NCBI GenBank assembly: GCA_946902875.1
Contig: OX336339.1
Location: forward strand, 23,777,349-23,841,348
Reading direction: 5' to 3'
DNA length: 64,000 nucleotides
Source: Nematopogon swammerdamellus
Lineage: Eukaryota > Arthropoda > Insecta > Lepidoptera > Adelidae
This document shows positions 21,601-28,899 of this stretch, piece by piece; the stretch's first letter is position 1; the number at the start of each line of letters is the position of its first letter. The notes beneath the pieces are model-generated. The model saw nothing but the letters and a program-made list of their open reading frames with translations, made no database searches and was not told the origin of the DNA. The translations under genes were made by a program, and so were the position numbers.

Positions 21601-22175
21601 CTAAGGGATATGACTCCCTTCTTATATTACTAGGTGGTAGGGTTAACCCGCCCGGGTTGGTACTACCGCACTGAATGAAAGGTCGGTCAAACGGCTATGT
21701 AAATAGTTTGTGTTTTCCGTCCAGTTCAGTGTAGCCGGCGTGACCGAAGGGAAGCACTGACGTGGCACCAAGTTCACCCGGTGTTATGGGCTGACATCAC
21801 GGATGTTGTAGGTGATGTAGCCAACCGTGTCAGTTTCCAATCTAAAAAAATGAATGGATTTGGTACTGCAATCTCTCAAAATGTGATACTGAACTTAATC
21901 AGTAGTATTTGGAATAGGTCTTGTACGATGTCCATGGACAGAACATTCTCACAGATATTTTCTTTGTGATGAGGTCTTTTTTGGGGATTCTCATCCCTAA
22001 TCAACATTATATGTGACTACAGGATAAGCTCCAAGTCCTGCTGGAGAGCCGCACGGATGCGCAAACCCTGCACACAATACTGCACATGCGCAGCCGGCCC
22101 ACCGACGTAGCGAGCCGAGAGGACAAGCCCTTCGGTCGGCACAAGTACACTTCCAGAATATTCCGCAAGAAGTGA
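3416..22175 (+). CDS. ERCC4: DNA repair endonuclease XPF (ERCC4 / mei-9), complete 16-exon gene
   Basis: Catalytic subunit of the XPF-ERCC1 heterodimer, which cuts the 5' side of bubbles in nucleotide-excision repair and acts in crosslink repair and meiotic recombination, in the nucleus. Coding exons: 3416-3687, 4650-4802, 6699-6879, 8171-8283, 10132-10297, 11368-11504, 11839-11993, 12839-13111, 13851-14047, 14515-14826, 16111-16207, 17456-17577, 18284-18457, 19685-19825, 21250-21444 and 22023-22175. Every junction is GT/AG and in phase; the sum is 2841 nt, 946 residues plus stop, close to the usual 900-950. Order: acidic Gly/Ala/Ser-rich N-tail, degenerate SF2 helicase (to about residue 650), ERCC4 nuclease ([11 protein letters not shown] near 700, GD at 728-729, ERKSISD at 739-745), tandem HhH at the C-end. 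Start chosen at 3416 (gtcATGGCG); an in-frame ATG lies at 3389. Introns are packed with SINEs and MITEs, none hitting an exon. Identification is very secure. Confidence 0.96.
3739..4225 (-). pseudogene. Non-LTR retrotransposon ORF2 C-terminal fragment
   Basis: The minus strand encodes [14 protein letters not shown], then [18 protein letters not shown] and a C-terminal '[13 protein letters not shown]' block, the familiar C-terminal tail of insect Jockey-like reverse-transcriptase ORFs. It lies in XPF intron 1 and is 5' truncated. The same 3' end is repeated as short pieces at about 14907-14980 (minus) and 33015-33115 (plus). Confidence 0.7.
4390..4612 (+). repeat. S2-type SINE, 5'-truncated copy
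   Basis: Only the body of the tRNA-Ser-like SINE (see 18749-19142) is present: the ctaggcggtaggcacaaatt start, the 'ccagtatagccagcaatcc' stretch and the 'ggattacataa' end. It lies in XPF intron 1. Confidence 0.7.
4650..4802 (+). CDS. ERCC4: XPF exon 2
   Basis: Residues 91-141, start of the inactive helicase fold ([16 protein letters not shown] matches the XPF pattern of a hydrophobic strand followed by an acidic insert). Acceptor ctacag and donor gtaat fit, with phase 2 on both sides. The G of the split Lys codon is supplied here. Confidence 0.9.
4880..5830. repeat. Higher-order tandem repeat (150 + 237 bp units, 387-bp period)
   Basis: Units beginning atggctt(c/t)accgaacacat start at 4899, 5049, 5286, 5436 and 5673. 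Spacing alternates 150, 237, 150, 237, so the real period is 387 bp, made of two related subunits. Both contain 'ggtttcaattgagcac' and 'gcggccaatcttactctc'. Long open frames here are a by-product of the repeat. Diverged single pieces occur at about 10345-10445 and 20450-20490. It lies in XPF intron 2. Confidence 0.88.
6359..6605. mobile_element. Foldback MITE with about 80-bp arms
   Basis: The left arm begins gtagagtgttttcatttt and the right arm ends with its reverse complement aaaatgaaaacactctac. The match continues through gaggtaggaagtggtg and ends in cgcgcggagctcagtag. No protein is encoded. The target duplication is not clear. It lies in XPF intron 2, about 100 bp before exon 3. Confidence 0.75.
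6699..6879 (+). CDS. ERCC4: XPF exon 3
   Basis: Residues 142-202. It contains the highly conserved XPF block [15 protein letters not shown] and the region [16 protein letters not shown], the position where true SF2 helicases carry the DEAH box. XPF enzymes have degenerate residues there. The acceptor is tttcag, and the donor gtcggt is weak. The exon ends in phase 0. Confidence 0.92.
6908..7493. repeat. Cluster of three S1-type SINE pieces
   Basis: A minus-oriented S1 3' part (6908-7070) is followed by a plus-oriented tail (about 7090-7250) and a minus-oriented copy with tRNA/5S-like head (about 7255-7493, containing gcggtcacccatccaagta). They fill most of the start of XPF intron 3. Confidence 0.7.
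8010..8090 (+). repeat. S2-type SINE 3' end
   Basis: Short 3' fragment with 'ggtatggcacctaccttctc', the 'ggctggttag' piece and an A-rich tail, matching the end of the S2 SINE at 19045-19142. Confidence 0.6.
8171..8283 (+). CDS. ERCC4: XPF exon 4
   Basis: Residues 203-239 ([11 protein letters not shown]..., ending ELFLWPR). The acceptor used is the first AG, at 8169-8170 (tgtcccag). The AG four bases later would break the frame. Donor is gtgagt. Confidence 0.9.
8357..8574. mobile_element. hAT-type MITE with 8-bp target duplication
   Basis: Ends are cagtggcgg...ccgccactg, flanked by perfect 8-bp duplications gttcagac at 8349-8356 and 8575-8582. A cagtg terminus and 8-bp duplication are the hallmark of hAT transposition. 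The 218-bp interior has no transposase. It is the same family as the 1.5-kb element at 42920-44431. It lies in XPF intron 4. Confidence 0.88.
8850..9252 (-). repeat. S2 SINE, full-length, minus strand
   Basis: Read on the minus strand, a tRNA-Ser-like head (gagcggcgggtggccgaatg, anticodon arm, B-box-like ggttcgaatccgg, about 9165-9252) is followed by the S2 body and an A-rich tail at 8850. It is a retrotransposed SINE in XPF intron 4, not a functional tRNA gene. Confidence 0.8.
9402..9720 (+). pseudogene. Non-LTR retrotransposon 3' fragment
   Basis: The frame around 9500-9620 reads [15 protein letters not shown] and then [18 protein letters not shown] residues with frameshifts, the typical C-terminus of insect Jockey-clade ORF2, followed by an (aaat)n microsatellite tail at 9696-9715. 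Related 3' ends appear at 35215-35330 and 63706-63765. Confidence 0.55.
10132..10297 (+). CDS. ERCC4: XPF exon 5
   Basis: Residues 240-295 ([18 protein letters not shown], ending NLTMQ), part of the helicase-like helical insertion. Flanked by ttacag and gtataa. Phase 2 in, phase 0 out. Confidence 0.9.
10440..10650. repeat. Copy of the S3 repeat (see 20890-21215)
   Basis: Shares 'agcagaactagt', 'ctccctct' and 'aagctctttccctgtgggag' segments with 20890-21215. Non-coding, in XPF intron 5. Confidence 0.5.
10768..10992 (-). repeat. S2-type SINE, partial
   Basis: The minus-strand body of the S2 family runs from an A-rich end at 10768 to the ctaggtggtaggctcgaatt block near 10990. The tRNA-like head is missing. 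Confidence 0.7.
11368..11504 (+). CDS. ERCC4: XPF exon 6
   Basis: Residues 296-340 ([20 protein letters not shown]), helical region of the helicase-like module. Acceptor ttcgcag and donor gtaagt. Phase 2 at the 3' end. Confidence 0.9.
11839..11993 (+). CDS. ERCC4: XPF exon 7
   Basis: Residues 341-392, including the XPF signature [15 protein letters not shown] long T tract precedes the acceptor. The donor is gtacaa and the exon ends in phase 1. Confidence 0.92.
12210..12500. repeat. Dispersed repeat R-12 (second copy at 50466-51085)
   Basis: The sequence from ttggttcgtactatttccct through 'atacaatgacatgtgtcaga' is repeated at 50466-50686 plus 50985-51085, where it is split by the palindromic insertion. 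Non-coding. The uninterrupted copy here defines the empty target site. Confidence 0.75.
12839..13111 (+). CDS. ERCC4: XPF exon 8
   Basis: Residues 393-483. It holds the conserved strand and motif [18 protein letters not shown], the second RecA-like lobe of the inactive helicase. Phase 1 on both sides. Confidence 0.92.
13230..13515 (+). repeat. S1-type SINE, degenerate
   Basis: Contains ggtgaccaagctcaagtg, 'taggtcccttcccttctacc' and the 'gatgtagtaggtgatgtagc' end of the S1 family, with deletions. It lies in XPF intron 8. Confidence 0.55.
13617..13790 (-). repeat. S2-type SINE 3' half
   Basis: Minus-oriented S2 body, from the A-rich tail complement (tttttttatg) to 'gctatgcgaccatcttactt'. It ends about 60 bp before XPF exon 9. 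Confidence 0.65.
13851..14047 (+). CDS. ERCC4: XPF exon 9 (charged linker)
   Basis: Residues 484-549. A Lys-rich stretch ([12 protein letters not shown]) is followed by an acidic one ([10 protein letters not shown]), then the conserved [10 protein letters not shown]. This is the poorly conserved, probably disordered linker of XPF with candidate basic nuclear-localisation residues. Confidence 0.9.
14075..14395. repeat. S1 SINE body plus gagagatgcagtggg-type tail
   Basis: A minus-oriented S1 body (14075-14300) is joined to the 'cttagtcgccttttacgaca'/'cggggagagatgcagtgggg' segment that ends many repeats here (also near 26600-26680, 44470-44550, 54715-54785, 55160-55245, 61795-61875 and 62390-62475). 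Lies between XPF exons 9 and 10. Confidence 0.65.
14515..14826 (+). CDS. ERCC4: XPF exon 10
   Basis: Residues 550-653. Conserved blocks include [20 protein letters not shown] and [20 protein letters not shown], typical of the end of the helicase-like module. Flanked by tttcag and gtgagt, phase 0 on both sides. Confidence 0.94.
15235..15910. mobile_element. Deleted PIF/Harbinger-like element with transposase remnant
   Basis: The plus strand at about 15450-15560 reads [11 protein letters not shown], two stops, then a frame continuing [17 protein letters not shown]. This is the start pattern of Harbinger nucleases (R-EDP-E...F...FR). It is surrounded by inverted gtgtatac/gtatacac-rich termini. 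There is no full transposase. It lies in XPF intron 10. Confidence 0.45.
16111..16207 (+). CDS. ERCC4: XPF exon 11
   Basis: Residues 654-685, starting VMVVPTYQ, a short acidic linker before the nuclease domain. Donor gttact is non-ideal, but the phase-1 junction to exon 12 keeps the frame. Confidence 0.85.
16244..16455 (+). repeat. Dispersed MITE-like repeat M2
   Basis: Starts at agctgtgcccgcggctccg and ends in a 'cagacagacatacagaaag' tract and 'ttggattttatta'. Other copies: 35945-36150 (inverted) and 55585-55795 (plus). A very similar repeat is widespread in Lepidoptera (from general knowledge). Non-coding. Confidence 0.65.
17076..17430 (+). repeat. S1 SINE, full-length, tRNA/5S-like head
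   Basis: The head contains tatagctcagtggtgcagac (tRNA A-box-like), 'ttggatgggtgaccgct' (identical to a conserved internal part of 5S rRNA) and a ggttcggattcc B-box-like motif. The body continues with 'gtaggtcccttcccttctta' and ends 'gtcagtttccat' plus an A run. Other copies: 19866-20226, 25511-25896 (minus), 31794-32140 (minus), 45690-46075 (minus). It abuts XPF exon 12. Confidence 0.8.
17456..17577 (+). CDS. ERCC4: XPF exon 12 (nuclease domain start)
   Basis: Residues 686-726. IVVDMREF-type strand ([17 protein letters not shown]) opens the ERCC4 nuclease fold; the Asp of VDMRE is a conserved acidic residue. A SINE ends less than 40 bp before the acceptor, so the polypyrimidine and branch region is unusually close to repeat DNA. 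Confidence 0.94.
17756..18137 (+). repeat. MITE M1 (aaccggccaagtgcgagtcg family)
   Basis: Begins aaaaaccggccaagtgcgag, ends 'acggaaccctaaaaa', with a (gaca)n tract before the end. An inverted near-full copy lies at 24665-25045. A copy at 43055-43411 and 43713-43798 is split by an S2 SINE. Fragments: 36165-36250 and 59640-59800. Non-coding. It lies in XPF intron 12. Confidence 0.75.
18284..18457 (+). CDS. ERCC4: XPF exon 13 (catalytic core)
   Basis: Residues 727-784. It carries [18 protein letters not shown]: the GD(x)nERK(x)3D metal-binding signature of XPF/MUS81 nucleases is fully intact, so the protein should be catalytically competent. Confidence 0.96.
18487..18745 (+). repeat. Dispersed repeat with 'gtgttgtgctg' hairpin (family H)
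   Basis: Contains a hairpin (gtgttgtgctgcaatt / aattacagcacaacac) and the 'aaggcacgaaggctcacctg' block. Related copies are at 61546-61800 and 62150-62400. Non-coding, in XPF intron 13. Confidence 0.6.
18749..19142 (+). repeat. S2 SINE, full-length, tRNA-Ser-like head
   Basis: The head at 18749-18835 reads ggcgggtggccgagtggttt, then a long variable arm and 'ggttcgaagcccg', resembling class II (Ser/Leu) tRNA. The body has 'ttttttctgacgaaaaaatt', 'ctaggtggtaggctcaaat' and ends 'ccggattact' before an A/T-rich tail. Other copies: 8850-9252 (minus), 20498-20816, 42407-42709, 43412-43700. Confidence 0.82.
19205..19625 (-). repeat. Non-LTR-like repeat fragment
   Basis: This stretch is repeated in part at 26440-26600 (tggctctaggcctgcaaact, 'ggggaccttcgtgcaaaacc'). 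The minus strand has a 105-codon open frame that I cannot place beyond a resemblance to lepidopteran LINE 3' regions. It lies in XPF intron 13. Confidence 0.4.
19685..19825 (+). CDS. ERCC4: XPF exon 14
   Basis: Residues 785-831 ([20 protein letters not shown]), end of the nuclease domain. Acceptor tttcag and donor gtaatg, phase 0 on both sides. Confidence 0.93.
19866..20226 (+). repeat. S1 SINE, near full-length
   Basis: Has the 'cctcggtagttcagtgctgc' head, the 5S-like 'ggatgggtgaccgctc' segment, a B-box-like 'ggttcagattcc' and the 'gtcagttcccataaaa' end. Lies at the start of XPF intron 14. Confidence 0.75.
20498..20816 (+). repeat. S2 SINE, decayed
   Basis: A degenerate tRNA-like head (gcggcaggtggcagagttgc) is followed by the S2 body. 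Several internal deletions relative to 18749-19142. Confidence 0.65.
20890..21215. repeat. S3 repeat with perfect 18-bp-arm hairpin
   Basis: Between 21036 and 21076 the arms acgtcgtatcaacgggct and agcccgttgatacgacgt pair perfectly around a 5-nt loop. The surrounding sequence is shared with 10440-10650. It ends just upstream of XPF exon 15. Confidence 0.6.
21250..21444 (+). CDS. ERCC4: XPF exon 15 (HhH region)
   Basis: Residues 832-896. A variable linker leads into [19 protein letters not shown], the first helix-hairpin-helix that mediates ERCC1 dimerisation and DNA binding. An SINE with a perfect hairpin ends shortly upstream. Confidence 0.93.
21590..21845 (+). repeat. S1 SINE tail copy
   Basis: Begins in the 'ggcgactaagggatatgact' block and runs through 'ggtagggttaacccgcccgg' to the 'gtcagtttcc' end. 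It is the clean reference for the locus at 55873/60911 that is split by the non-LTR insertion. Lies in XPF intron 15. Confidence 0.7.
22023..22175 (+). CDS. ERCC4: XPF exon 16 (C-terminus)
   Basis: Residues 897-946 plus TGA. Second HhH (ending [10 protein letters not shown]) and a basic tail ending YTSRIFRKK. The basic tail is typical of XPF C-termini. Confidence 0.92.
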   Translation, partial: DKLQVLLESRTDAQTLHTILHMRSRPTDVASREDKPFGRHKYTSRIFRKK

Positions 22176-22339
22176 TGACAGGCGACTGGTGTTGATAAGT
22201 TATACTCACATGAACTGTAGTGAAAGAAAACCCACAAATACAAGATTATGTCTGGAATTTGACATTCCACACTTTTGCTGTTTATGAGAATGGTAAATGT
22301 TCAGTTATGTCATACCTATCGCAAGCGTAACAATGAAGA

Positions 22340-22600
22340 AAAGTCTGCGCGCGTTGAGGAGTGTGTGTGGTGTTACTATGAAAGGTAGATTGAGAAACAG
22401 TGTAGTGCAAGAGTGTTGTGGCCTGAAAGAAGATATAGTGACAAGATGGAATGCTTCGGTGGTACGGTCATGTTAGAAGAATGGATGATAGGAGACTAAC
22501 GAAAGAGATTTATGAAGTGAATGTGAGTGGAAGTGCGACTATGCCAGCCCCATGGTACCTATTAAACAATTCATATGTGTACATTTTCTACCTTTTTTTA
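22340..22600 (+). pseudogene. Reverse-transcriptase C-terminal fragment in the XPF 3' flank
   Basis: In shifted frames the plus strand encodes LRNSVVQECCGLKEDIVTR and then MLRWYGHVRRMDDRRLTKEI, the well-known C-terminal tail of insect endonuclease-reverse transcriptases. Frameshifts mark it as dead. It starts about 165 bp after the XPF stop, so it may be part of the transcribed 3' UTR. A second scrap of its 3' end lies at 23210-23255. Confidence 0.65.
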
Positions 22601-24660
22601 CACCAGTATGTTATCATGAGTTCTAGCACGCTTATAGTTTCATTGTATATGTAGGTATGAATTAAGTTATGAAATGTATTGCTGGAGGTATGCCTGCGTA
22701 ATTAAAAATAATGGATTTAAAAAGAAACTGTCCAGTGAAGAAACAATGCGAAATTTTATTTCCACAAGCAAGATTTCAAAATAAATTATGTTATACAATA
22801 CTGTCAATATTTAAAATCACATCCAAGAGTTATCGCGAGTTATCGCTATTAAATGAGTAAAGGGCTCAACAAATGTCCAATTAGTCCAGTGATATTGTGT
22901 TGTTCGTCAGAAAATATACTCACATAGGTCGGTCGCTAGCGGAATGCACCTACAATGAAGCAAAGTTGTATAATTTTATAAGAGATTCAAACATTTTGCA
23001 TGAAAACGACATCTGACTTGAATTTATTTGTCATCATCTGCAATAAAAATAACAAATATGTTTGAGATTTTGTAATGTTGCCATATGAGAGCAAATATGA
23101 GTTTTAGCCTATCCTAATAAATAATGCGGAAAATCTGTAATGGCACGCGCCGATCCACGGTTGTCAATTATTATAATGTTCTTTTTTTTATCTTTATTTT
23201 AATAGGACTTTAGCCGCCTTGCGACTATGCCAGCCCCATAGTACCTATTAAACAAGTCTCCAAACCATCTCTAGCATCTGAGGGCTAGAGATGGTTGGGA
23301 GAATGTAGTCAGCATTTTGCATTCTTCCATCAGAGGTTCACCAACGCCATCGCAAAAAATAAATTTAATATAAAGTCGAGACTTGATCACTTCAAATCGG
23401 ATTTTCAGTGACGGGAAGATAGTAAGTATGTATATTTTATAAGGATCTACTAATGTGAAAATATGTAAATAGGTATGTATGTCTCCACTTAATAGGGTCT
23501 AAAACTGTCGTTCATTTTGTGTACATTGTCATTTTTACCCGACTACGGCGAAGCAATAAGCAGGGTTATGACCAGACATCGGAATCCGCGGGGCAGGAAT
23601 ACGACCTTGTTAGGGATTGACTACGGCGATCAATAAACAATCGACACTGTTATCGATACTCATATTTATTTCTTTACTGTATTTTATTCATGTCATATTT
23701 CAGACCTGAATACTTATATACCTACAGTACTTATATAAACATGTATACTTTATGTTAACGATTAAGTAAATATAATACATATTTATATAAGGTCTTTCAA
23801 AATTAGTTCATAGTACGCTAAGGGGGGGTTCTGTATCATATAGGGAGTAAAACCTATATAAAATTTTTTGGACCTTGGCCTTTTTTTTATGTAAAATATT
23901 TTTTTATGTGTTCAAATAAAAAAATAGGTGGTTGATTTTTATAGCCTAATCGATTCAGTTTCATAACAGTAACAAAAAAGTCTTCAATATCATTATGATG
24001 TAACACGTGTAAGTTGGTAAAAAAAATCAAATTCTTTCTATTCCATACTAATAAAACTAATATTGTGGTTTGAACAGATTTGTATTGTACCTACAAAGTA
24101 AATACAACATTTGTTTATTATATCTTATTTTCTATAGAAATACTCTTAGTTTTAATAATCGACATTATTTCATATTATTCTAAAATAACGATCGATTTTC
24201 GATATTTGTGGATACATTGTCCCATCACTAAACAACCTTGAATCATTCGTGCCCCGCGGATTCCGATGTATGGTTATGACTGTGGCAGAGTATGTATGTT
24301 TGTTCCCTCGCAAAACCTAAACTACTTAAACAATTTCAACTTATGAGGCATTTTTGGATATGTCACGACAGTGTGTCATAGGTAAAAAAAAAAAATAAAT
24401 GGCATGCACCAATGTAGATATTTTTTCTTCAAACCCCATTGAGTAGGGTATCATCGTCAAGAGTTTGAAAAGGTGGCTTCAAAAATACACATACTCAATG
24501 GTTGGGAACTAAAAGGAATAAAATAAACGTTTATAAACCCCTACTACGAAAAACTAAAGAAATATTGCTTATTGTTTATGTAAAACTGCACTCGAACTTG
24601 TCATAATTTGTTCTATCTGGTTCATTAAACCCACGAAGAGCCGGAAAGAAACATCGCAGG
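22600..24660. other. AT-rich intergenic stretch 3' of XPF
   Basis: No supported gene. Possible XPF polyadenylation signals (aataaa-like) occur at about 22780-22790. The rest is AT-rich with a repeat scrap at 23210-23300 and a short hairpin (ctagcatctgagggctagag). Confidence 0.5.
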
Positions 24661-24664
24661 TTTT

Positions 24665-25045
24665 TTTTGGGTTCCGTATCCGGTACGGGACCCCATTACT
24701 AAGCCTACGCCGTCTGTCTGTCTGTCTGTCTGTCCGAGGGCTGTATCTCTTGATAGGTAGCCTGTTGAAATATTTACAGAATTTGTATTATTTATTATGG
24801 CCGATATAACAAATAATAAAAATAATAAAAAGTAAAAAATTCACAGGGATTCCCATAGAAGAAACCAAAAAGTGTATGCGCGCGCCATCTATCGCATAGA
24901 GTGAAAAGCATTAACTAATCATGACATTTAACTAATGTGAAGCATTTCATAACACGCCATAGATGGCGTGAGTGGCGCCAACCGTGACATGGCGATAAGG
25001 AACCCTCGGTGCGCGAGTTGGACTCGCACTTGGCCGGTTTTTTTA
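24665..25045 (-). repeat. MITE M1, inverted copy
   Basis: Reverse complement of the 17756-18137 element: begins gggttccgtatccggtacgg with a (gtct)n tract and ends 'gcgagttggactcgcacttg'/'gccggttttt'. Non-coding. Confidence 0.75.
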
Positions 25046-25233
25046 TAAATATAACAAGTATTTTTTTTACTATCCATATAACATACAGTGTATCGAAAAT
25101 ACAGCTTGAGAGCAAGATAACAATTTTACTAAGAATTCTGACTAAAAAAGACTCAGTAATTAAGTGTATCAGGTGTAAAGAGTACCTCATCTCTTACTGA
25201 CATACCAACATCTCAACTGACAAATAATATGTG

Positions 25234-25900
25234 ACCTCGGATTCCTCGTAAAACTGTAGGTCCCTTCCCTCCTAATCTTACTTGGTGGTAGGGTTTAACC
25301 CGCCCGGGTTGGTACCACCGCACTGAATGAAACGTCGGTCAAAACGGCTATGTAAATAGTTTGTGTTTTCCGACCAGTTCAGTGTAGCCGGCACGATCAA
25401 AGGGGGAAGCACTGACATGGCACCTAGTTCAACCGGTGTTATGGGCTGACATCAGGGACGTTGTAGGTGATGTAGCCAACCGTGTAAGTTTCCATAAAAA
25501 AAAAAAAACCTTTTTTTTTTTTTTTATGGAACCTGACACGGTTGGCTACATCACCTACAACATCCGTGATGTCAGCCCATAACACAGGGTGAACTAGGTG
25601 CCATGTCAGTGCTTCCCTTCATTTCATGTCGGCTACACTAAACTGGACGGAAAACACGAACTATTTACATAGCCGTTTCGACCGACGTTTCGTTCAGTGC
25701 GGTGGTACCAACCCGGCCGGGATAAACCCTACCACCTAGTAAGGTAAGAAGGGAAGGGACCTACAGTTTAACGTGGAATCCGAACCACGGTCAGCCTCCA
25801 ACGGTCGAGCGGTCACCCATCCAATCACTGACCGCGCTCAGCGTTGCTTAATAACAGTTGACTAACCAACCGCGCCACTGAGCTACCGAGGCTGACGAAT
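25234..25900. repeat. Two S1 SINEs head-to-head at their A-tails
   Basis: A plus-oriented S1 copy (25234-25507) ends in an A run and is followed at once by a T run and a minus-oriented full-length S1 (25511-25896), giving a large inverted repeat. The minus copy has the 'ggtagctcagtggcgcggtt' head. A 'gagagatgcagtggggctat' tail follows at 25905-25985. Confidence 0.75.
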
Positions 25901-26044
25901 TTTCTTATCCCTTAGTCGACTTTTACGACATGCGACGGGGAGAGATGCAGTGGGGCTATTCTTTTTAAGTACCGACCCCACACGGTACACGGTACCTATT
26001 CTTAGCTCTCAAGCCGTTTAGTGTCCCCCGCCTCTAATACATTT

Positions 26045-26888
26045 TTTTTTCTATTATAGCTACTTATTGCAGAATAATATGGTACTTGTTGAGTGAGTAA
26101 TTCGCAGGAGTCTGTCCAAGATTCTGAAACACAAAATATATCTACATTGTTGTCTTTTAAAAATAATTCTAAGTGGCCTTTTCCCCGTAAGCCTTAGACA
26201 TTTAGATGTCCAATTCTTATTATTAAGATTTTTCTTAATCAAATCTCTAATAACAAGGAAAGTTCAGTGAAAAAATTGTAGTCGGTCGTTTGGAAAGATT
26301 TGAATAGACAGGTCTACAGCATTTTCAAATAACTTTTCGTTTTATTTCCTTAGTTTTTCGTAGTCGGGCTTTTCGTAATAACAATAACGCCATTTTAATT
26401 TGAACCTTCATTTTCTAAAACCGAACTCCTGTTGTTGTTGTTGTTGTTGTTGTTTTGGTTTGGGGTTGGCTCTAGGCCTGCAAACTAATCCCGCTTGATT
26501 GGGGACCTTCGTGCAAAACCCCGCAGTCTCCAGCTACCCCAGCCACCCTATGTCTTCCATGAAAGCCACAAGTCAACCGGGGTGTCTGCAGGCCTCTTAT
26601 CCCTTAGTCACCTTTTACGACATGCACGGGGAGAGATGCAGTGGGACTATTCTTATTAAGTACCGACCCCACACAGTACCAAAAACCGAACTCCTGTGTA
26701 ACTAACAATATTGTTTATTTCGGACACTGCATCGCCTCACTAGTATGTTACACGATGTGTTGATGTCGTTTCTTTGATGAAGAGGGATCTATTAAAACTA
26801 CCCATTGTGCTAAAGAGTTGTGTCCTAATCTCTTCTTAATTTATAAGTTGTAACTCTGTAAGTATGTATGTATGTATATTTATTTGTA
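26045..26888. other. Repeat scraps, no gene
   Basis: Contains a (ttg)n microsatellite at about 26432-26453, a fragment of the 19205-19625 repeat (26455-26600) and a 'cggggagagatgcagtggga' tail (26600-26680). No coding signal is supported. Confidence 0.5.
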
Positions 26889-26889
26889 T

Positions 26890-27462
26890 ACAGGGTGTAT
26901 CAGGATAGGTTTGAGAAACTTCAGGAATAGAAAGTACTCGTCATTAGAAGAAAAAAATCCTTATCACTCAAATCGAAATTCCGTTGGTCATACAACGGAC
27001 CAACTCCGTTGGTCGAAATTGGTCATACAAAAGTTGGAAATTGTAATAAAAACTCGATGGACAGTGAGACTGGAGAGTGCAGTGAACTAATTCAGTCCTC
27101 TTTTTCTTTTGAGGTCATTGAACTTTCAGTGTTTGGAATTTACCTACACGCAGTTCAATTGTACTAGTGAGGTAGCGTAAATCTGTATTAGACAAAGAAA
27201 AAATAAAATTAAACAGAAATGTAACACCTTAGATTGTACTAGTTATGTATGCAACCTACCCATTTTTATTCATGAGTTAGAATTTATTTTTTATTTAATA
27301 AAGGCGGACATTAACCATCCACCAAATCTTGAAGAATAGATTTTTACCAAAAAGTACTGTAAAATGATCGGATCTGGGAAAAAGTTTAAGAGCTTTTCGT
27401 CTTCAAATATGGGCCCCTTTCGAACCCTGAAGTTTCAAAAACCTATCCTGATACACCCTGTA
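26890..27462. mobile_element. Mariner/Tc1-type MITE, TA target site
   Basis: Terminal repeats are cagggtgtatcaggatagg on the left and 'cctatcctgatacaccctg' on the right, flanked by TA dinucleotides, the typical Tc1/mariner target. About 570 bp with no transposase. The region just after the left end carries a small duplication (aaattccgttggtcatacaa). Confidence 0.78.
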
Positions 27463-27868
27463 TAATATTCTATATATTTATTAATTTATATGTATTAAAC
27501 ATGTATGGCTTATATTTTACTAGCATGTACTTATATGTATTGTTAATAAGTATTCTTATTATTATTTTATCTTCAATTGTCACGCTCAACTCTTTTGCTA
27601 CTACCTACCTACTTACATTCCACTATATTATCGAATCTCAAACATTCAAAGGTTGACTGTAAGTAATCTCTAAGGGATAAGTCCGCCTTTGCACCTTATG
27701 TAAATTTTCCAATGTATTTTTACTGTTTAAAGTTTACTGGAGCAATAAAGAATTTTCTATCTATCTATCTAACTCTGTTCCCTATTGTGTGCAATAACAA
27801 AAATAAATATAATAAAGTAACTCACAAAATGAAGGACAAATAATTGTTCTCAGACATTTTTAGACTTA

Positions 27869-28899
27869 GGGAACGTACCCATACCACGTGAGCGACTGGG
27901 GGGGAGGGAGGGGTTTGTCAATATACATGCTGGGACACAGTGGGGAAGGGGGCGGGGGGGGGGGGGGGGGGGGGGTATGGTATGGTAAATGGTAATGGTA
28001 AAAAAAAATGCAACAGCGAAAAACAATCGCTTCGGTGACGTGGACTGGCTCTGTTTTTCCTATGAGCTCGACAGGCATTGTTCAAAGTACAGATAAAAGT
28101 ATTTACCTGGTCACATTCAAACGTGAAAATATAACCGTTAAGTTTAACCCTGCAGTACACGCACACCTAAGTCACGGGCGTACGCGCGCGGACTCAGACT
28201 CCGCAAGGCTTCTATTATTAGACTGTTTAGGTTTGATTAAAAAGAAAAATATAATCATATAAAGTAGTTATTGTATTATTAGAACGAAAACAATTAACTT
28301 CTTAGTCATAGTGTCATTCATAAAGAAAAAAATACATAAACATAAGCACTCATCTACATTGATAAATTGTAAATCACCTTGTTTACAAACAAGGTGATTT
28401 ATTTGTTTTTCAATTTATCGAATCTACATACTCAAGGCAAACTAATGTTACACAATTACCATTATGGCACCGATATCTAGAGTCAATTTTTTACATGCAC
28501 CCACACATACTCACTCACACTGCGCAGTCCATAACACCCACGCACGCGCGCGGACAAGTCTCACTCATACACTCCCTGGGCTCCCTAATTTGCGACTGAT
28601 TGAACTAAGCGAAAGCCCCTCCTGCGGGAGAAAGAGGTACCTAAGGCGCGAGGGACGTCAGATGAAAATGAAAGAATATATTTCGTTCGATTTATAGTAA
28701 AAGTGCGGAGTCTGAGTCCGCGCGCGTGCACTGCAGGGTTAATCAAAACAGAAAGTTGTGAAATACCACATGAAACTGGGGAGGGGGGGGGGGGGGGGGG
28801 GGGGGGGGGCCGTTTAGTCAAGGTATAATGCAAGATCACAGGGGGGAGGGGGGTTCCAAAAATGGCCTAAAACCAGTCACGTGGAATGAGTATGTTCCC
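27869..28899. mobile_element. Non-autonomous PIF/Harbinger-like element with poly-G tracts
   Basis: Ends gggaacgtacccataccacg and (reverse complement of the right end) gggaacatactcattccacg are flanked by TTA duplications at 27866-27868 and 28900-28902. A gggaac-type end plus TTA target is typical of PIF/Harbinger. The interior has two long G runs (about 27953-27976 and 28782-28809) and a central palindrome (28371-28402). No transposase. It lies downstream of the last secure Pcmt exon. Confidence 0.72.

Noticed and set aside
27866..28166. Proline-rich proteins on the minus strand
   Set aside because: They arise from translating the poly-G runs of a transposon.
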